From assembly GCF_018457175.1 (NCBI RefSeq), contig NZ_JAGFNU010000007.1, positions 124,001 through 188,000 of the forward strand: 64,000 nucleotides of DNA. The letters are read 5' to 3'. The notes beneath the pieces were generated by a model that did no database searches, had not been told where the DNA came from, and was given only the letters and a program-made list of their open reading frames with translations. Within the stretch, counting starts at the first letter, position 1. Each line of letters begins with the position of its first letter. Made by a program: the position numbers and the translations under genes. Of this stretch, positions 38,206 through 47,448 are shown one piece after another. The DNA comes from Pseudohalocynthiibacter aestuariivivens (lineage in GTDB: Bacteria; Pseudomonadota; Alphaproteobacteria; Rhodobacterales; Rhodobacteraceae).

Positions 38206-38802
38206 TCAGCCCAATTCCGCTAAAAGCAGCCGATGCCTCGCGGTATAATCATTGCGAACCTCAAGCGGTGGCCGTAGCCGGATCGTTAAGCCATCAATCA
38301 TATCGGGCGGCGGTTTGCCAAAAAACTTGTCCGCCTCTTTCTTTGTAAACCCGGCGATCTGGGTGGCCTCGAGCCAAGCAGAAATTTTGTCAGCTTTTTT
38401 TATTTGACGCTTAACAGAGATAGGCGTCGCGGTGGGCAATCCAAACCGCAGGTGAATTGCTGCAGTCAGCCGATCATCAAGTGAACTATACCCAAGACCC
38501 ACGGCAGCTTTCACAGGTGAAATCATGTCTCCTATTACGTACTCGGGCGCATCATGCAGAAGCGCTGCAAGTTTCCACTTTGCTGGGGCATTTGGGGAAA
38601 GTCGCATGTAAATCTGTTCAACCAACAAGGAGTGTTCGGCAACTGAATATGCAAAATCACCCTGTGTTTGCCCGTTCCAGCGCGCAACAAAAGCTAACCC
38701 ATGTGCGATATCCTCGATCTCTATATCAACTGGGGTCGGGTCGAGGAGATCTAGCCTGCGACCTGAAAGCATTCTCTGCCAGGCTCTGGGTGGTGTTGCC
38801 AT
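38206..38802 (-). CDS. HD-domain phosphohydrolase, YfbR-like
   Basis: A 198-residue HD-domain enzyme related to 5'-deoxynucleotidase YfbR. The motif SVAEHSLLVEQ (H57), LLHDAPEYVIGDMISPVK (H83-D84, catalytic HD pair and GD), and a later D in the fourth position give the metal site. Probably a nucleotidase acting on nucleoside monophosphates, but the substrate is not proven. Start ATG 38802 has an AGAGGA box 10 bases upstream. Confidence 0.82.
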   Translation of the reverse strand: MATPPRAWQRMLSGRRLDLLDPTPVDIEIEDIAHGLAFVARWNGQTQGDFAYSVAEHSLLVEQIYMRLSPNAPAKWKLAALLHDAPEYVIGDMISPVKAAVGLGYSSLDDRLTAAIHLRFGLPTATPISVKRQIKKADKISAWLEATQIAGFTKKEADKFFGKPPPDMIDGLTIRLRPPLEVRNDYTARHRLLLAELG

Positions 38803-38938
38803 TGTGCTACATCCTCTTTTTAAGCCACTCTATCGCCGCATTTTTCATTCAGCGTAGACGAATAGATCACGTGCTGCCGCCGTTTGTGTGAAGATTTGTG
38901 TTTTGAACACAGACGTACGGACCATGATCTTATTAGTC

Positions 38939-38975
38939 GAGGGGGGCACTGTCATCCTCCCGGCGTGCCCTCCTC
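38939..38975. repeat. GC-rich hairpin upstream of the 39007 gene
   Basis: An 11-bp stem (38939-38949 pairing with 38965-38975, one G-T wobble) encloses a 15-base loop. It is not followed by a T-run on either strand, so it is not a standard terminator. It ends 31 bases before the ATG of the secreted protein gene and could be a 5' leader structure. Confidence 0.5.
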
Positions 38976-39006
38976 AAAACCGAAGCACTAACGAAAGGAG
39001 CTTGCT

Positions 39007-39321
39007 ATGTTCAAGCGTCTTCTTACAGCCGGGCTTTTGTTCGGCATGGCAGCAACGGCCCCCCCGGCGCACGCAACATCCTGCGCGATGCGCGACCAGG
39101 TCGTCGACCGGCTAAAATCAGAATTCTCCGAGCAACTAACAGCCGGGGGTATTCAGGCGACACGATCGGCACAGACACTCCTAGAAGTCTGGGCCTCCCC
39201 AGAAACAGGCACATTTACAGTTATGTTAACCAGCCCAAATGGCGTTAGCTGCATCGTGGCAGCCGGCACAGATTGGTTTCATGACCTGCCAACGCCAGAA
39301 CCAGCAGGCCAACCAAGTTAA
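39007..39321 (+). CDS. Small secreted protein, function unknown
   Basis: A 104-residue protein with a Sec signal peptide (MFKRLLTAGLLFG, cleavage likely after AHA at about 23) and two cysteines in the mature part (C26 and C81) that could form a disulfide. An AGGAG site precedes the ATG by 6 bases. The signature CAMRDQVVDRLKSEFSEQ follows the cleavage site; no family name is known to me. It is the first gene upstream of ahcY, 104 bases away. Confidence 0.75.
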   Translation: MFKRLLTAGLLFGMAATAPPAHATSCAMRDQVVDRLKSEFSEQLTAGGIQATRSAQTLLEVWASPETGTFTVMLTSPNGVSCIVAAGTDWFHDLPTPEPAGQPS

Positions 39322-39425
39322 CCAACGCTTTGGTGCGCCTAACGTAGTTTCGGCTAACCTATTGTCGGTCCGACGACTGAATGCTATCTGCTGCGCGAAA
39401 GTTATTCGCAAGGAGCGTGGGCAGG

Positions 39426-40820
39426 ATGCCAAAGGATTACATCGTAAAAGATATTTCGCTGGCCGAATACGGCCGCAAAGAACTGGATATCGCCGAAACA
39501 GAAATGCCGGGCCTAATGGCTTTGCGGACAGAGTATGGCGACAGCAAACCACTTAAAGGCGCACGTATTGCCGGGTCATTGCATATGACCATTCAAACGG
39601 CTGTTTTGATCGAAACGCTTGTTGTCCTTGGCGCGGATGTGCGCTGGGCGTCCTGCAACATCTTTTCAACTCAAGACCACGCCGCCGCCGCTATCGCCGC
39701 AGGTGGAACTCCTGTTTTTGCGATCAAGGGTGAGACACTCGAAGAATACTGGGACTACGCAGACCGTATCTTCACGTTCGAAGAGGGTGGTGCAAACATG
39801 ATTCTGGACGATGGTGGTGACGCGACGCTTTACATTCTTCTTGGTGCACGGGTCGAAGAAGGTGAGACAGACATTATCGAGAAACCGGAGTCTGAAGAAG
39901 AGGTCGCCCTTTTTGCCCAGATTAAGAAGCGGCTAAAAGACAGCCCCGGCTGGTTCGTCAAACAACGCCACATGATCCAGGGCGTGACAGAAGAAACCAC
40001 CACAGGCGTCCACCGTTTGTATCAAATGATGGAAAAAGGCCATTTGCCTTTCCCGGCGATCAACGTAAACGATTCTGTCACCAAATCGAAATTCGACAAT
40101 AAGTATGGCTGTAAAGAGAGCCTAGTCGACGGTATTCGTCGCGCGACAGATACAATGATGGCTGGCAAAGTTGCTGTTGTCTGCGGCTATGGCGATGTTG
40201 GTAAAGGGTCTGCCGCGTCTCTTTGCGGGGCTGGCGCGCGCGTTAAGGTAACCGAAGTTGACCCGATCTGTGCGCTTCAGGCCGCGATGGATGGTTTCGA
40301 AGTGGTTGTATTGGAAGATGTCATTGATAGCGCAGACATTTTTATTACGACGACCGGAAACAAAGACATCATTCGTATCGAACATATGCGCGCGATGAAA
40401 GATATGGCGATTGTTGGCAACATCGGCCATTTCGACAACGAAATTCAGATCGCTTCACTTAAGAACCACAAGTGGACAAACATCAAAGAACAGGTCGATA
40501 TGATCGAAATGCCCTCGGGCAACCGGATCATTCTATTGTCAGAGGGCCGCTTGCTGAACCTTGGCAATGCAACGGGACATCCGTCTTTTGTGATGTCAGC
40601 AAGTTTTACAAATCAGGTACTTGCACAGATCGAACTTTGGACCAAAGGCGACGAATATAACAACGAAGTTTATATTCTTCCAAAACATTTGGACGAAAAA
40701 GTCGCGCGTCTGCATCTGGACCGTATCGGCGTGAAGCTGACGACGCTGAAAAAAGAACAGGCTGATTACATTGGCGTGAATGTTGAGGGCCCTTATAAGC
40801 CAGAGCATTACCGCTACTAA
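39426..40820 (+). CDS. ahcY: S-adenosylhomocysteine hydrolase
   Basis: AhcY hydrolyses SAH to homocysteine and adenosine, keeping methyl transfer going. The start ATG 39426 ([14 protein letters not shown]) gives 464 residues and has an AGGAG box 10 bases before; a start at 39381 would add an unlikely 15 residues. Motifs include [14 protein letters not shown], the NAD-binding [10 protein letters not shown] and the C-terminal KPEHYRY end. I saw no SAH or SAM riboswitch upstream. Confidence 0.97.
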   Translation: MPKDYIVKDISLAEYGRKELDIAETEMPGLMALRTEYGDSKPLKGARIAGSLHMTIQTAVLIETLVVLGADVRWASCNIFSTQDHAAAAIAAGGTPVFAIKGETLEEYWDYADRIFTFEEGGANMILDDGGDATLYILLGARVEEGETDIIEKPESEEEVALFAQIKKRLKDSPGWFVKQRHMIQGVTEETTTGVHRLYQMMEKGHLPFPAINVNDSVTKSKFDNKYGCKESLVDGIRRATDTMMAGKVAVVCGYGDVGKGSAASLCGAGARVKVTEVDPICALQAAMDGFEVVVLEDVIDSADIFITTTGNKDIIRIEHMRAMKDMAIVGNIGHFDNEIQIASLKNHKWTNIKEQVDMIEMPSGNRIILLSEGRLLNLGNATGHPSFVMSASFTNQVLAQIELWTKGDEYNNEVYILPKHLDEKVARLHLDRIGVKLTTLKKEQADYIGVNVEGPYKPEHYRY

Positions 40821-40839
40821 CGGGATCCCATAAAACTAA

Positions 40840-40872
40840 AAACCCGCGCCGCAGTTTGGCGCGGGTTTTTTT
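40840..40872. terminator. Bidirectional terminator between ahcY and the LysM gene
   Basis: An 11-bp stem AAACCCGCGCC / GGCGCGGGTTT with a 7-base loop is followed by a run of T on the plus strand. The opposite strand also has a TTTTTAGTTTT run, so it can serve ahcY and the convergent LysM gene. Confidence 0.9.
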
Positions 40873-40879
40873 GTGAAAC

Positions 40880-41314
40880 TTAAGCAGATTTTCCGCCGGG
40901 AACCCGCAGAACCTGACCGGGATAAATTTTGTCCGGATGGCTCAGCATCGGCTTATTCGCCTCGAAAATTTCTTTGTAGCGATTACCATCGCCAAGCGTC
41001 TTCGTCGCTACCGCCCAAAGCGTGTCACCTTTTTCAACGGTGTGAAAAACGGATTCCCCTTCTAGGTCCGCCTCGACCGAAGAGATGCCCGCGACGTTGC
41101 CAACAGCCAGAACAATCTTTTCTTTTTCTTCTGTCGACATCGTTCCGCCACTTACTTTTACCTTTCCATCAGTAACGGTTATATCGAACCCGTTTGTATC
41201 CAGGCCAAGTTTTTCAACCTCTGCCTTCAACGCTTCTTCGGGCTGTATTTCTGACGCTTCGGCAGAGCCAATCAAAGATTTCCCTGCATTCTTCACAAAG
41301 TTCCATAGTCCCAT
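40880..41314 (-). CDS. BON-LysM protein (YgaU/Kbp-like)
   Basis: A 144-residue protein with a BON-type domain (about 36-88, ITVTDGKVKVSGGTMSTEEKEKIVLAVGNV) followed by a LysM domain (about 92-140, HTVEKGDTLWAVATKTLG ... NKPMLSHPDKIYPGQVLRVP). The pairing matches the E. coli potassium-binding protein Kbp (YgaU). The ATG 41314 has a GGAGG box 6 bases upstream; an upstream extension is not needed. Confidence 0.85.
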   Translation of the reverse strand: MGLWNFVKNAGKSLIGSAEASEIQPEEALKAEVEKLGLDTNGFDITVTDGKVKVSGGTMSTEEKEKIVLAVGNVAGISSVEADLEGESVFHTVEKGDTLWAVATKTLGDGNRYKEIFEANKPMLSHPDKIYPGQVLRVPGGKSA

Positions 41315-41503
41315 CTTGTCCTCCAGAGTTGGTTGGGTTGTATGGCGGCAATTTGCGCCGGTCGTATTGCGCAAACTAGGGGGAATTATCCGGCAATCTT
41401 TTCCTTTGTTATCTTCACGAATGGTTCTAGTCTGCATTTGGACGGCTCGATGTTACGGGCTAGCGGCGGGGGGTTGCCCCGAAATTATTGTTTGGAGATT
41501 CCC

Positions 41504-41845
41504 ATGGGAAAAAGAGACGATCTTATTGCGCAATACGCGGATGATTTGAAAAACAAATGCGGCATTACACCTGATATGGATTTGCTAACCAAAGTCACCA
41601 TCGGTTGCGGCCCGGCAATATACGATGCGGATGCATCGACAGTAGCTGGATCTCAGGAGCATGAGCTCGATACAGTCAAAAACAATTTTCTCATCAAGAA
41701 ACTCGGTCTGAATGATGGTCCTCAATTGATGGACGCAATCAACGCAGTTATCGAAACCTATGGTAAATCAGAGCGCAACAAATACCGCGCGGTTGTCTAC
41801 TATATGCTTACAAAACATTTCGGTAAAGAATCCGTCTACGGCTGA
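41504..41845 (+). CDS. DUF2853 family protein
   Basis: A 113-residue protein of the DUF2853 family, unknown function. Visible family features: MGKRDDLIAQYADDLKNKCG, the CGPAIYDADASTVAG block, and VKNNFLIKKLGL. The start ATG at 41504 has GGAG 7 bases before. It is followed by a strong terminator and is divergent from the LysM gene. Confidence 0.85.
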   Translation: MGKRDDLIAQYADDLKNKCGITPDMDLLTKVTIGCGPAIYDADASTVAGSQEHELDTVKNNFLIKKLGLNDGPQLMDAINAVIETYGKSERNKYRAVVYYMLTKHFGKESVYG

Positions 41846-41868
41846 TTGGCCGAGGGGATTAACGCAAG

Positions 41869-41892
41869 CGCCCGCCTTTTGGCGGGCGTTTT
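41869..41892 (+). terminator. Terminator after the DUF2853 gene
   Basis: CGCCCGCC-TTTT-GGCGGGCG followed by TTTTCGTT, 23 bases after the stop codon, is a typical intrinsic terminator. Confidence 0.9.
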
Positions 41893-42085
41893 CGTTATAA
41901 GCAACCGTGCTTTGGTGAGTTTAATTTTACTAGTTTTGTTGCAGTAATTTTGTTGCCTTGATGGCCGAGCGCATCTAGTTTCAGATCAATGGCCAGAACA
42001 GCCGGGACCTTTTGAAGAACACGTGTGGTGCTGAGGGAGCACGTGGGGTGGCGGAGGGTTCTGGTGTTTCAGGGCCCTCCGTATT

Positions 42086-42469
42086 TCAAACTAAAACCAA
42101 CACAAGACCCATAATTGTACAGCCGAACGTTGCGTAGCCTCCATCAATAAGTGTAAGCGCGCGTGGGCGCATGCTAAAGGCGTAATTCGTCAATATCCAC
42201 GGGCTGACAATGAATATTCCCAGTCCGAAACCGCCCATTAACCCCGTTCCAACTGTGTCTATTCCGGAAATGAAAAAGATGTGACGCATCATCCCCGCGA
42301 CGATCAGAGCCGAAACAAAGCTAATGATATAGGGTTTTGGATCTTTGCGGTTGATCTCGCTCTCTCGAAGTCCCGCAGCGGCCATCCAAGGCTTCGCAAG
42401 CGCCATATACCAGACAGCCCCAAACGCATAAGACGCAATTGCAGCTATTACAACAGACAGAAAACCCAT
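42086..42469 (-). CDS. DUF1761 membrane protein
   Basis: A 127-residue inner-membrane protein of the DUF1761 family with about four spans. Signature segments are FGAVWYMALAKPWMAAAGL near the N-terminus and the later GFGLGIFIVSPWILTNYAF. Function unknown. It stands alone; a GGAGGG / CCCTCC pair just downstream might be a weak stem but has no T-run. Confidence 0.8.
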   Translation of the reverse strand: MGFLSVVIAAIASYAFGAVWYMALAKPWMAAAGLRESEINRKDPKPYIISFVSALIVAGMMRHIFFISGIDTVGTGLMGGFGLGIFIVSPWILTNYAFSMRPRALTLIDGGYATFGCTIMGLVLVLV

Positions 42470-42520
42470 GTCGTCCTCCTATGATTTATGGTGGAATAGT
42501 GACTGAAATACAGGAAAATG

Positions 42521-42940
42521 CTAGCTTTTTAAGCCACCCATTCCGCAGACAGTTTTCCATTCTTTTTCCGTTACAGGCTGCACCGACAAACGGGTATTGT
42601 TGACTAGGACCATGTTTTCAAGGCGCGGCTCTTCCTTACACATTTGAAGTGTGACTGGCAGCTTAAGCGGTTTGACCGCTTTTATATCCACGCAATCCCA
42701 GCGAAGATCATCGGTTGTCGTATCGGGGTGCGACTCTGCGCAAACCTCAACGATTCCGACAATCTCTTTTTCCTTTTGTGAATGATAGAAAAACCCGAGG
42801 TCGCCAATTTTCATCCGACGCATATTGTTGCGTGCCTGATAGTTGCGCACACCATCCCATTGTTCGCCAGCGTCACCTTTGGCAACCTGCTGGTCCCAAC
42901 TCCAGGTTGATACTTCGGATTTAAACAGCCAGTAGGCCAT
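42521..42940 (-). CDS. EVE-domain protein
   Basis: A 139-residue protein of the EVE family, predicted to bind modified bases in DNA or RNA. Start ATG 42940 (MAYWLFKSEVSTWSW) overlaps the YciI-like gene by ATGA. Motifs: WLFKSEPxxxSW-like start, WDGVRNYQARNNMRRMKIGDLGFFYHS and GIVEV. Positions of EVE genes next to YciI and gpsA are common in this order. Confidence 0.9.
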   Translation of the reverse strand: MAYWLFKSEVSTWSWDQQVAKGDAGEQWDGVRNYQARNNMRRMKIGDLGFFYHSQKEKEIVGIVEVCAESHPDTTTDDLRWDCVDIKAVKPLKLPVTLQMCKEEPRLENMVLVNNTRLSVQPVTEKEWKTVCGMGGLKS

Positions 42941-43212
42941 CAGCCAATCACCCTTTTCCATTCCTGCAGGTCTACGCTCTCAAAAAGTCCTGCCTTTGCA
43001 TAGGGGTCATTTTCGGCCCACTTTGCTGCATTTGCAATGCTGTCGACGGACAGAACAATCAGCGAGCCACACATCTGACCATTCGCATCCAGAAACGGGC
43101 CTGCCTGTTCTACAACACCGGTTTCTTCAAGATAGGCAAGGTGGGCAGGACGGTTGTCCATCCGGATTTGCAGGGATCCGGGTTTGTCTTTGACGATAAG
43201 CGCTACACGCAT
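42940..43212 (-). CDS. YciI-family protein
   Basis: A 90-residue YciI-like protein with a ferredoxin-like fold; members may act as small hydrolases or dehalogenases, not proven. Visible: the VKDKPGSLQIRMDNRPAHLAYL start with the conserved histidine, GPFLDANGQMCGSL and the FAENDPYAKAGLF-like ending (WAENDPYAKAGLFE). It sits between gpsA (3 bases) and the EVE gene (overlap). Confidence 0.85.
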   Translation of the reverse strand: MRVALIVKDKPGSLQIRMDNRPAHLAYLEETGVVEQAGPFLDANGQMCGSLIVLSVDSIANAAKWAENDPYAKAGLFESVDLQEWKRVIG

Positions 43213-43215
43213 TGG

Positions 43216-44181
43216 TCATTCCTCTTTCAACGGGCGGGACAATAACGTTTTTACCGCCTCTTCCACAGTTAACTTTTGATCAAGCACTGCTGCGATTACA
43301 TCAGCAATGGGCATCTCAACTTTGTGTTTTTTTGCGAGATTAGAGACTGCTTTTGCTGTTGCAACCCCCTCTACCGTTACATTTTGGTCGAAGGCCTCTC
43401 CGCAACCAAGTGACAAACCAAAGGCATAGTTTCGCGACTGGGCAGATGTGCAAGTGAGGGCAAGGTCACCAAGGCCTGAAAGCCCCAACAGTGTTTCTGA
43501 CCTTGCGCCCAGTGTCGCGGCCAAGCGCAACATTTCTGCGTACCCCCGCGTCATGATGGCTGCGCGCGCACTTTCTCCAAGATTGGCACCAATCGCGATC
43601 CCGCAGGCTATAGCGACAACATTTTTCAGAGCGCCCCCAAGCTCTGCCCCAATCGTGTCGTTGGTTCGGTAAAGACGCAAGTTTGCTGTTGAGATCTCAT
43701 GTTGAAGATCTTTTCCAGCTGTTTCGTCGTTGCAGGCGAGGGTCAGGGCCGTCGGCAGGCCTCGCGCGATGTCAGCCGCAAAGCTTGGCCCGGTCAGAAT
43801 GGCGGCGGTCGCAGAAGGAACGTGGTGTCGAATAAGCGAGGTCGCGCCCGAGAGGCTGTCAAGATCTACACCCTTACAGCATGCGACCAGTGATTTATTT
43901 GCAAGGATGTCTTTGTGACAAACCAAAAACCCAGAGAGTTGCTGCATCGGGACGCAAAGAAGCAGCGTATCGGAATTTGCGGCGATCTGGATGTCTGAGA
44001 TAACCAGCAGGTTCTCTGGCAGCCGTACACCTGGAAGCCGACGCGCATTTTCACGCATGTCTTGCATAGATGCGGCCGCGCCTGAGTCTCTGGCCCAAAG
44101 GGTGACGGGCTTCCCATTGCGCGAAATCGAAATTGCCAGCGCAGTTCCGAAAGCGCCCGCACCAAGTACCGATACACTCAT
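43216..44181 (-). CDS. gpsA: Glycerol-3-phosphate dehydrogenase [NAD(P)+]
   Basis: GpsA reduces DHAP to sn-glycerol-3-phosphate for phospholipids. The 321-residue protein has the N-terminal GAGAFGTA (7-14) NAD motif, [31 protein letters not shown] with the active lysine and the [14 protein letters not shown] segment. It overlaps tsaD by 4 bases. Confidence 0.95.
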   Translation of the reverse strand: MSVSVLGAGAFGTALAISISRNGKPVTLWARDSGAAASMQDMRENARRLPGVRLPENLLVISDIQIAANSDTLLLCVPMQQLSGFLVCHKDILANKSLVACCKGVDLDSLSGATSLIRHHVPSATAAILTGPSFAADIARGLPTALTLACNDETAGKDLQHEISTANLRLYRTNDTIGAELGGALKNVVAIACGIAIGANLGESARAAIMTRGYAEMLRLAATLGARSETLLGLSGLGDLALTCTSAQSRNYAFGLSLGCGEAFDQNVTVEGVATAKAVSNLAKKHKVEMPIADVIAAVLDQKLTVEEAVKTLLSRPLKEE

Positions 44182-45275
44182 GCCTTCGCCCCTTTCTTTC
44201 CAGAGCCCAGCATGCTTGGACTTGTTTTATCCAGCGGCCAGCGAGGCCGCGCAGACAATGTCATATCGTCGCGTGCCCCAGATCGATATCTTTGAAGTCC
44301 GGCCCAGGCGATCATGGCTGCATTGTCAGTACAAAGCGCGAGCGGCGGCGCGGTGAACCGTACGTCGAACTCGGCAGAAACAGTCTCTAATAAAGCGCGA
44401 ACTCGTTTGTTTGCTGCAACACCTCCGGCAACCGCGAAAGCAGGGTGGGTTGGGTTTTCAGACAAGTAGAGTTTCAATGCGCGGCGCGATTTTTCTGCCA
44501 GAACATCCGTTACGGCCTGTTGAAAGGCAGCACATAAATTGGCGCGGTCAACCTCTCTCAGGCCGCCATGTTTCGCAACAAGCAGATCCCGGGCGCGAAG
44601 CAGCGCAGTCTTCAGCCCGGAAAACGACATATCGCAATCTGGCCGGTCAAGCAGGGGGCGGGGCAGGGGGATTTGCGCCGCATCTCCGGACATGGCGCAA
44701 GCCTCGACGGCTGGCCCGCCGGGCTGGCCCAAGCCAAGCAGTTTAGCGGTTTTGTCAAACGCCTCGCCAGGGGCGTCATCAATTGTTCCGCCAAGCCGGC
44801 TAAAGTCGTCGACACCACGCACAATTAAAAATTGGCAATGCCCACCCGACACCAAAAGCATCAGGTAGGGGAACTCCAAGTCATCGGTTAATGTGGGCGT
44901 GAGGGCATGGCCCGCAAGGTGATTGATGCCGACCATTGGCAGGCCTGTCCCTATGCTAAGCCCCTTAGCGCACATTACAGCAGAGAGAACCCCACCAATC
45001 AGGCCGGGGCCCGCTGTTACCGCAATTCCATCAATTTCCCGCAATGTTAGAGCCGCTTTCTTCAAAGCTTGCTCTACACAAAGGTCGAGCCTTTCAGCAT
45101 GTGCACGTGCCGCAATCTCTGGAACGACACCGCCGAAATCGGCGTGTAACTCAGACTGTCCCATGACAACCGAAGAAAGTATTTCAGGACAAGAACCGGG
45201 CGTATGACGCACAACGGCAGCGGCTGTATCGTCGCAGCTGCTCTCTAGCCCAAGGAAAGTTAACGTTGTGTTCAT
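44178..45275 (-). CDS. tsaD: tRNA N6-adenosine threonylcarbamoyltransferase TsaD
   Basis: TsaD transfers the threonylcarbamoyl group to A37 of tRNAs. The start ATG 45275 ([22 protein letters not shown]) gives 365 residues. The ASKHA fold is evident, with the metal-binding histidines in [10 protein letters not shown], and GSGGHCQF-like VSGGHCQFL, plus GVAANKRVR toward the end. Divergent from hemD with a 75-base gap. Confidence 0.95.
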   Translation of the reverse strand: MNTTLTFLGLESSCDDTAAAVVRHTPGSCPEILSSVVMGQSELHADFGGVVPEIAARAHAERLDLCVEQALKKAALTLREIDGIAVTAGPGLIGGVLSAVMCAKGLSIGTGLPMVGINHLAGHALTPTLTDDLEFPYLMLLVSGGHCQFLIVRGVDDFSRLGGTIDDAPGEAFDKTAKLLGLGQPGGPAVEACAMSGDAAQIPLPRPLLDRPDCDMSFSGLKTALLRARDLLVAKHGGLREVDRANLCAAFQQAVTDVLAEKSRRALKLYLSENPTHPAFAVAGGVAANKRVRALLETVSAEFDVRFTAPPLALCTDNAAMIAWAGLQRYRSGARDDMTLSARPRWPLDKTSPSMLGSGKKGAKA

Positions 45276-45350
45276 TGCTGCGCCGGTTGCGAAGGGTTCC
45301 TTTGGCAGGTAACACCAGAGAGAGGCGCAGACAATCCCGGCAGGTGGCAC

Positions 45351-46061
45351 TTGGCCCAATTCACACCAACACTTTTGCTGACGCGGCCCCAAATGCAGGC
45401 AGAACGCTTTGCATCGATTTGCCAGTCAGAGTTTGGCGATACAGTCAAAATTATTGTCTCGCCGGTTGTTCAGATCAAATCTGAAACGCCGGACATCCAG
45501 CCCGAAAGATTTGAGGGCTTTATCTTCACGTCCGAAAACGCGGTGCTGGCCGCTAAAAACCTTTGGCCGCATTTGCAAGGGCCAGCCTTCTGCGTCGGTG
45601 ACAGAACTGCAAAGGTTGCGGGTGATGCGGGTTATGAATCAATATCCGCGAACGGAACCGCAGAAGATCTGATCAGAATGATCAGGGAACTGAAACCTGC
45701 TGGCCCATTGCTCCACTTAAGAGGCAGACAGACCCGCGGAGATATTGCCCAGACACTGACAAAAGCGGGCCTACAAACAACAGAGGCAATTTTGTATCGG
45801 CAAGTTCCAGCAGAACTTACGGACGAAGCGAACGAATGTTTGTTGGGTGAAAGCCTGGTGATTCTTCCCCTTTTTTCCCCGCAAGGTGCGAAGCTATTTT
45901 TTAAACAGGTAAAAACTGTTACTGCACCGCTGCGAATTGTAGCCCTGAGCGAGGCCGTAAAAGCTGAAATATCTGGCTCTGTTCAGGCGAAAACCGTTGT
46001 TTCTGCGCATCCAGGGGGGCTAGGTATGATTGATGCGATAGCAGGACTTATAGACGCATGA
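45351..46061 (+). CDS. hemD: Uroporphyrinogen-III synthase
   Basis: HemD closes hydroxymethylbilane to uroporphyrinogen III. Sequence conservation is low in the family but the LLLTRP start, the FIFTSENAV segment, the [11 protein letters not shown], and [11 protein letters not shown] match. A TTG start at 45351 is used because the next ATG would cut the LLTRP strand; an AGGTGG box lies 6-11 bases upstream. 236 residues. Confidence 0.82.
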   Translation: MAQFTPTLLLTRPQMQAERFASICQSEFGDTVKIIVSPVVQIKSETPDIQPERFEGFIFTSENAVLAAKNLWPHLQGPAFCVGDRTAKVAGDAGYESISANGTAEDLIRMIRELKPAGPLLHLRGRQTRGDIAQTLTKAGLQTTEAILYRQVPAELTDEANECLLGESLVILPLFSPQGAKLFFKQVKTVTAPLRIVALSEAVKAEISGSVQAKTVVSAHPGGLGMIDAIAGLIDA

Positions 46062-46151
46062 AGGTCGCTTGAGAGAGCCGGATGACCAAGCTAGTCTCAG
46101 GGTATCGTGCGGGGTGCCGTATTTGTGATTGTAGAAAAAGGGTAGGGTCCG

Positions 46152-47438
46152 TTGGCCAGTTCCAGAAAACCAAGAACCACGGCAAAGAAAAAGGCAGAGG
46201 CGGATAAACCGCAGGATGACAAAATAGAAACTGTTGATCTTGTAGAGCCTGAGGTTCAAGAACAAAAATCCGAAGATCGAAAAGATGAATCGACGGAAGA
46301 CGCTGATAAATCTGACGACGCTAAACCCATAGAGGAGGAAGCGGCGGTCGAGGCGGATCAGCCAACCAGCGCCGAATCTCTGCCCGAAGCTGAACCCGAA
46401 CAGGAGCAGCCGACCCCGGAAGAACAACCCGCACCCGAAGAGACACCCAAAGAAGCGGTGCCTGAAAAACGCGGCGGTTTTGTTCCGATGCTTCTTGGAG
46501 GCGCTGCAACGGCGGCGATAGGATTTGGTGTAGCCCAATTCGTCGATCTACCTTTGGGACAAAACCCGTCTGCTGATATTGAAGCAGCACTTGATGCACA
46601 GACAGCGCGGTTTTCTGAAATAGAAAACGCGGTAGCAGCAGCTTTAGACGACTCAGCGATCATGTCACAAATTTCGAATTTGCAGGCCACGGTTGAAGCT
46701 GAACAAGCTGCGACGACACAAGGACTTGATGATCTTACTTCGAAACTGGCTGAAATAGACGTCCGGTTAACCGAGGTTGAAAAGCTCCCGGTGAGCGGAT
46801 CAACGGCAAGCAGCGCGGCGGTGGCGGCGTATGAACGGGAATTGCAGGCTCTGCGAGAGATGTTCGAAGCGCAGAACGCAGAGATTCAAACTATTGCCAG
46901 CACAGCCGCCGCTCAGGTCGAAAGCGCAGAGCGCCTTGCTAAAGAGGCCGCTGTTCAGGCTGCTGTTTCGCGGATTGAGGCAGCGCTTGATAGCGGCGGC
47001 CCCTTCGCCGAGGCACTGAATGATCTGAAATCGGTTGGGAATATTGAAATTCCGGCAGAACTAGGCGCGGTCGCCACGGCCGGGGCACCAACCCAGATGG
47101 GCTTGCAGGAACAGTTTCCAGATGCGGCGCGGGCAGCGCTTCAAGCTTCGATACAGTTGGGTGTGGAAGACGGAACAACGTCGCGGCTGACCGCATTTTT
47201 GCGCACCCAGCTTGGCGCACGTTCGCTTGAGCCAAGAGAGGGTGATGACGCCGACGCCATTCTGTCACGCGCAGAGGCTGCGTTGCGTGATGGCGACATC
47301 GAAACGTCGCTCAGTGAAATTGCGGCGCTTCCAAATGTTGGACAAGACGCGCTGGCAAATTGGGTAGCGAACGCCATGGCGCGGCAATCGGCGCTGGCCG
47401 CAGTTGAAAAGCTCACCGAATCTATCGGCAGCAACTAG
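46152..47438 (+). CDS. Mitofilin/Mic60-like inner-membrane protein
   Basis: A 428-residue protein like alphaproteobacterial Mic60, relatives of which shape intracytoplasmic membranes. It has a long acidic, proline- and glutamate-rich N-terminal region, one membrane span (about 111-130, FVPMLLGGAATAAIGFGVAQFV), a long coiled-coil (about 140-290) and a short C-terminal helical domain. It sits between hemD and hemY, the typical alphaproteobacterial order. A TTG at 46152 is the best start; no ATG precedes the acidic region. Confidence 0.82.
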   Translation: MASSRKPRTTAKKKAEADKPQDDKIETVDLVEPEVQEQKSEDRKDESTEDADKSDDAKPIEEEAAVEADQPTSAESLPEAEPEQEQPTPEEQPAPEETPKEAVPEKRGGFVPMLLGGAATAAIGFGVAQFVDLPLGQNPSADIEAALDAQTARFSEIENAVAAALDDSAIMSQISNLQATVEAEQAATTQGLDDLTSKLAEIDVRLTEVEKLPVSGSTASSAAVAAYERELQALREMFEAQNAEIQTIASTAAAQVESAERLAKEAAVQAAVSRIEAALDSGGPFAEALNDLKSVGNIEIPAELGAVATAGAPTQMGLQEQFPDAARAALQASIQLGVEDGTTSRLTAFLRTQLGARSLEPREGDDADAILSRAEAALRDGDIETSLSEIAALPNVGQDALANWVANAMARQSALAAVEKLTESIGSN

Positions 47439-47448
47439 GAACAAATTG

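Noticed and set aside
39322-39425. SAH or SAM riboswitch before ahcY
   Set aside because: The sequence lacks the conserved cores and pairing of these riboswitch classes; only short incidental pairings occur.
42010-42070. Additional parS sites at other CACGTG positions
   Set aside because: The flanking bases (for example at the repeated CACGTG near 42020-42045) do not give the TGTTTCACGTGAAACA palindrome.
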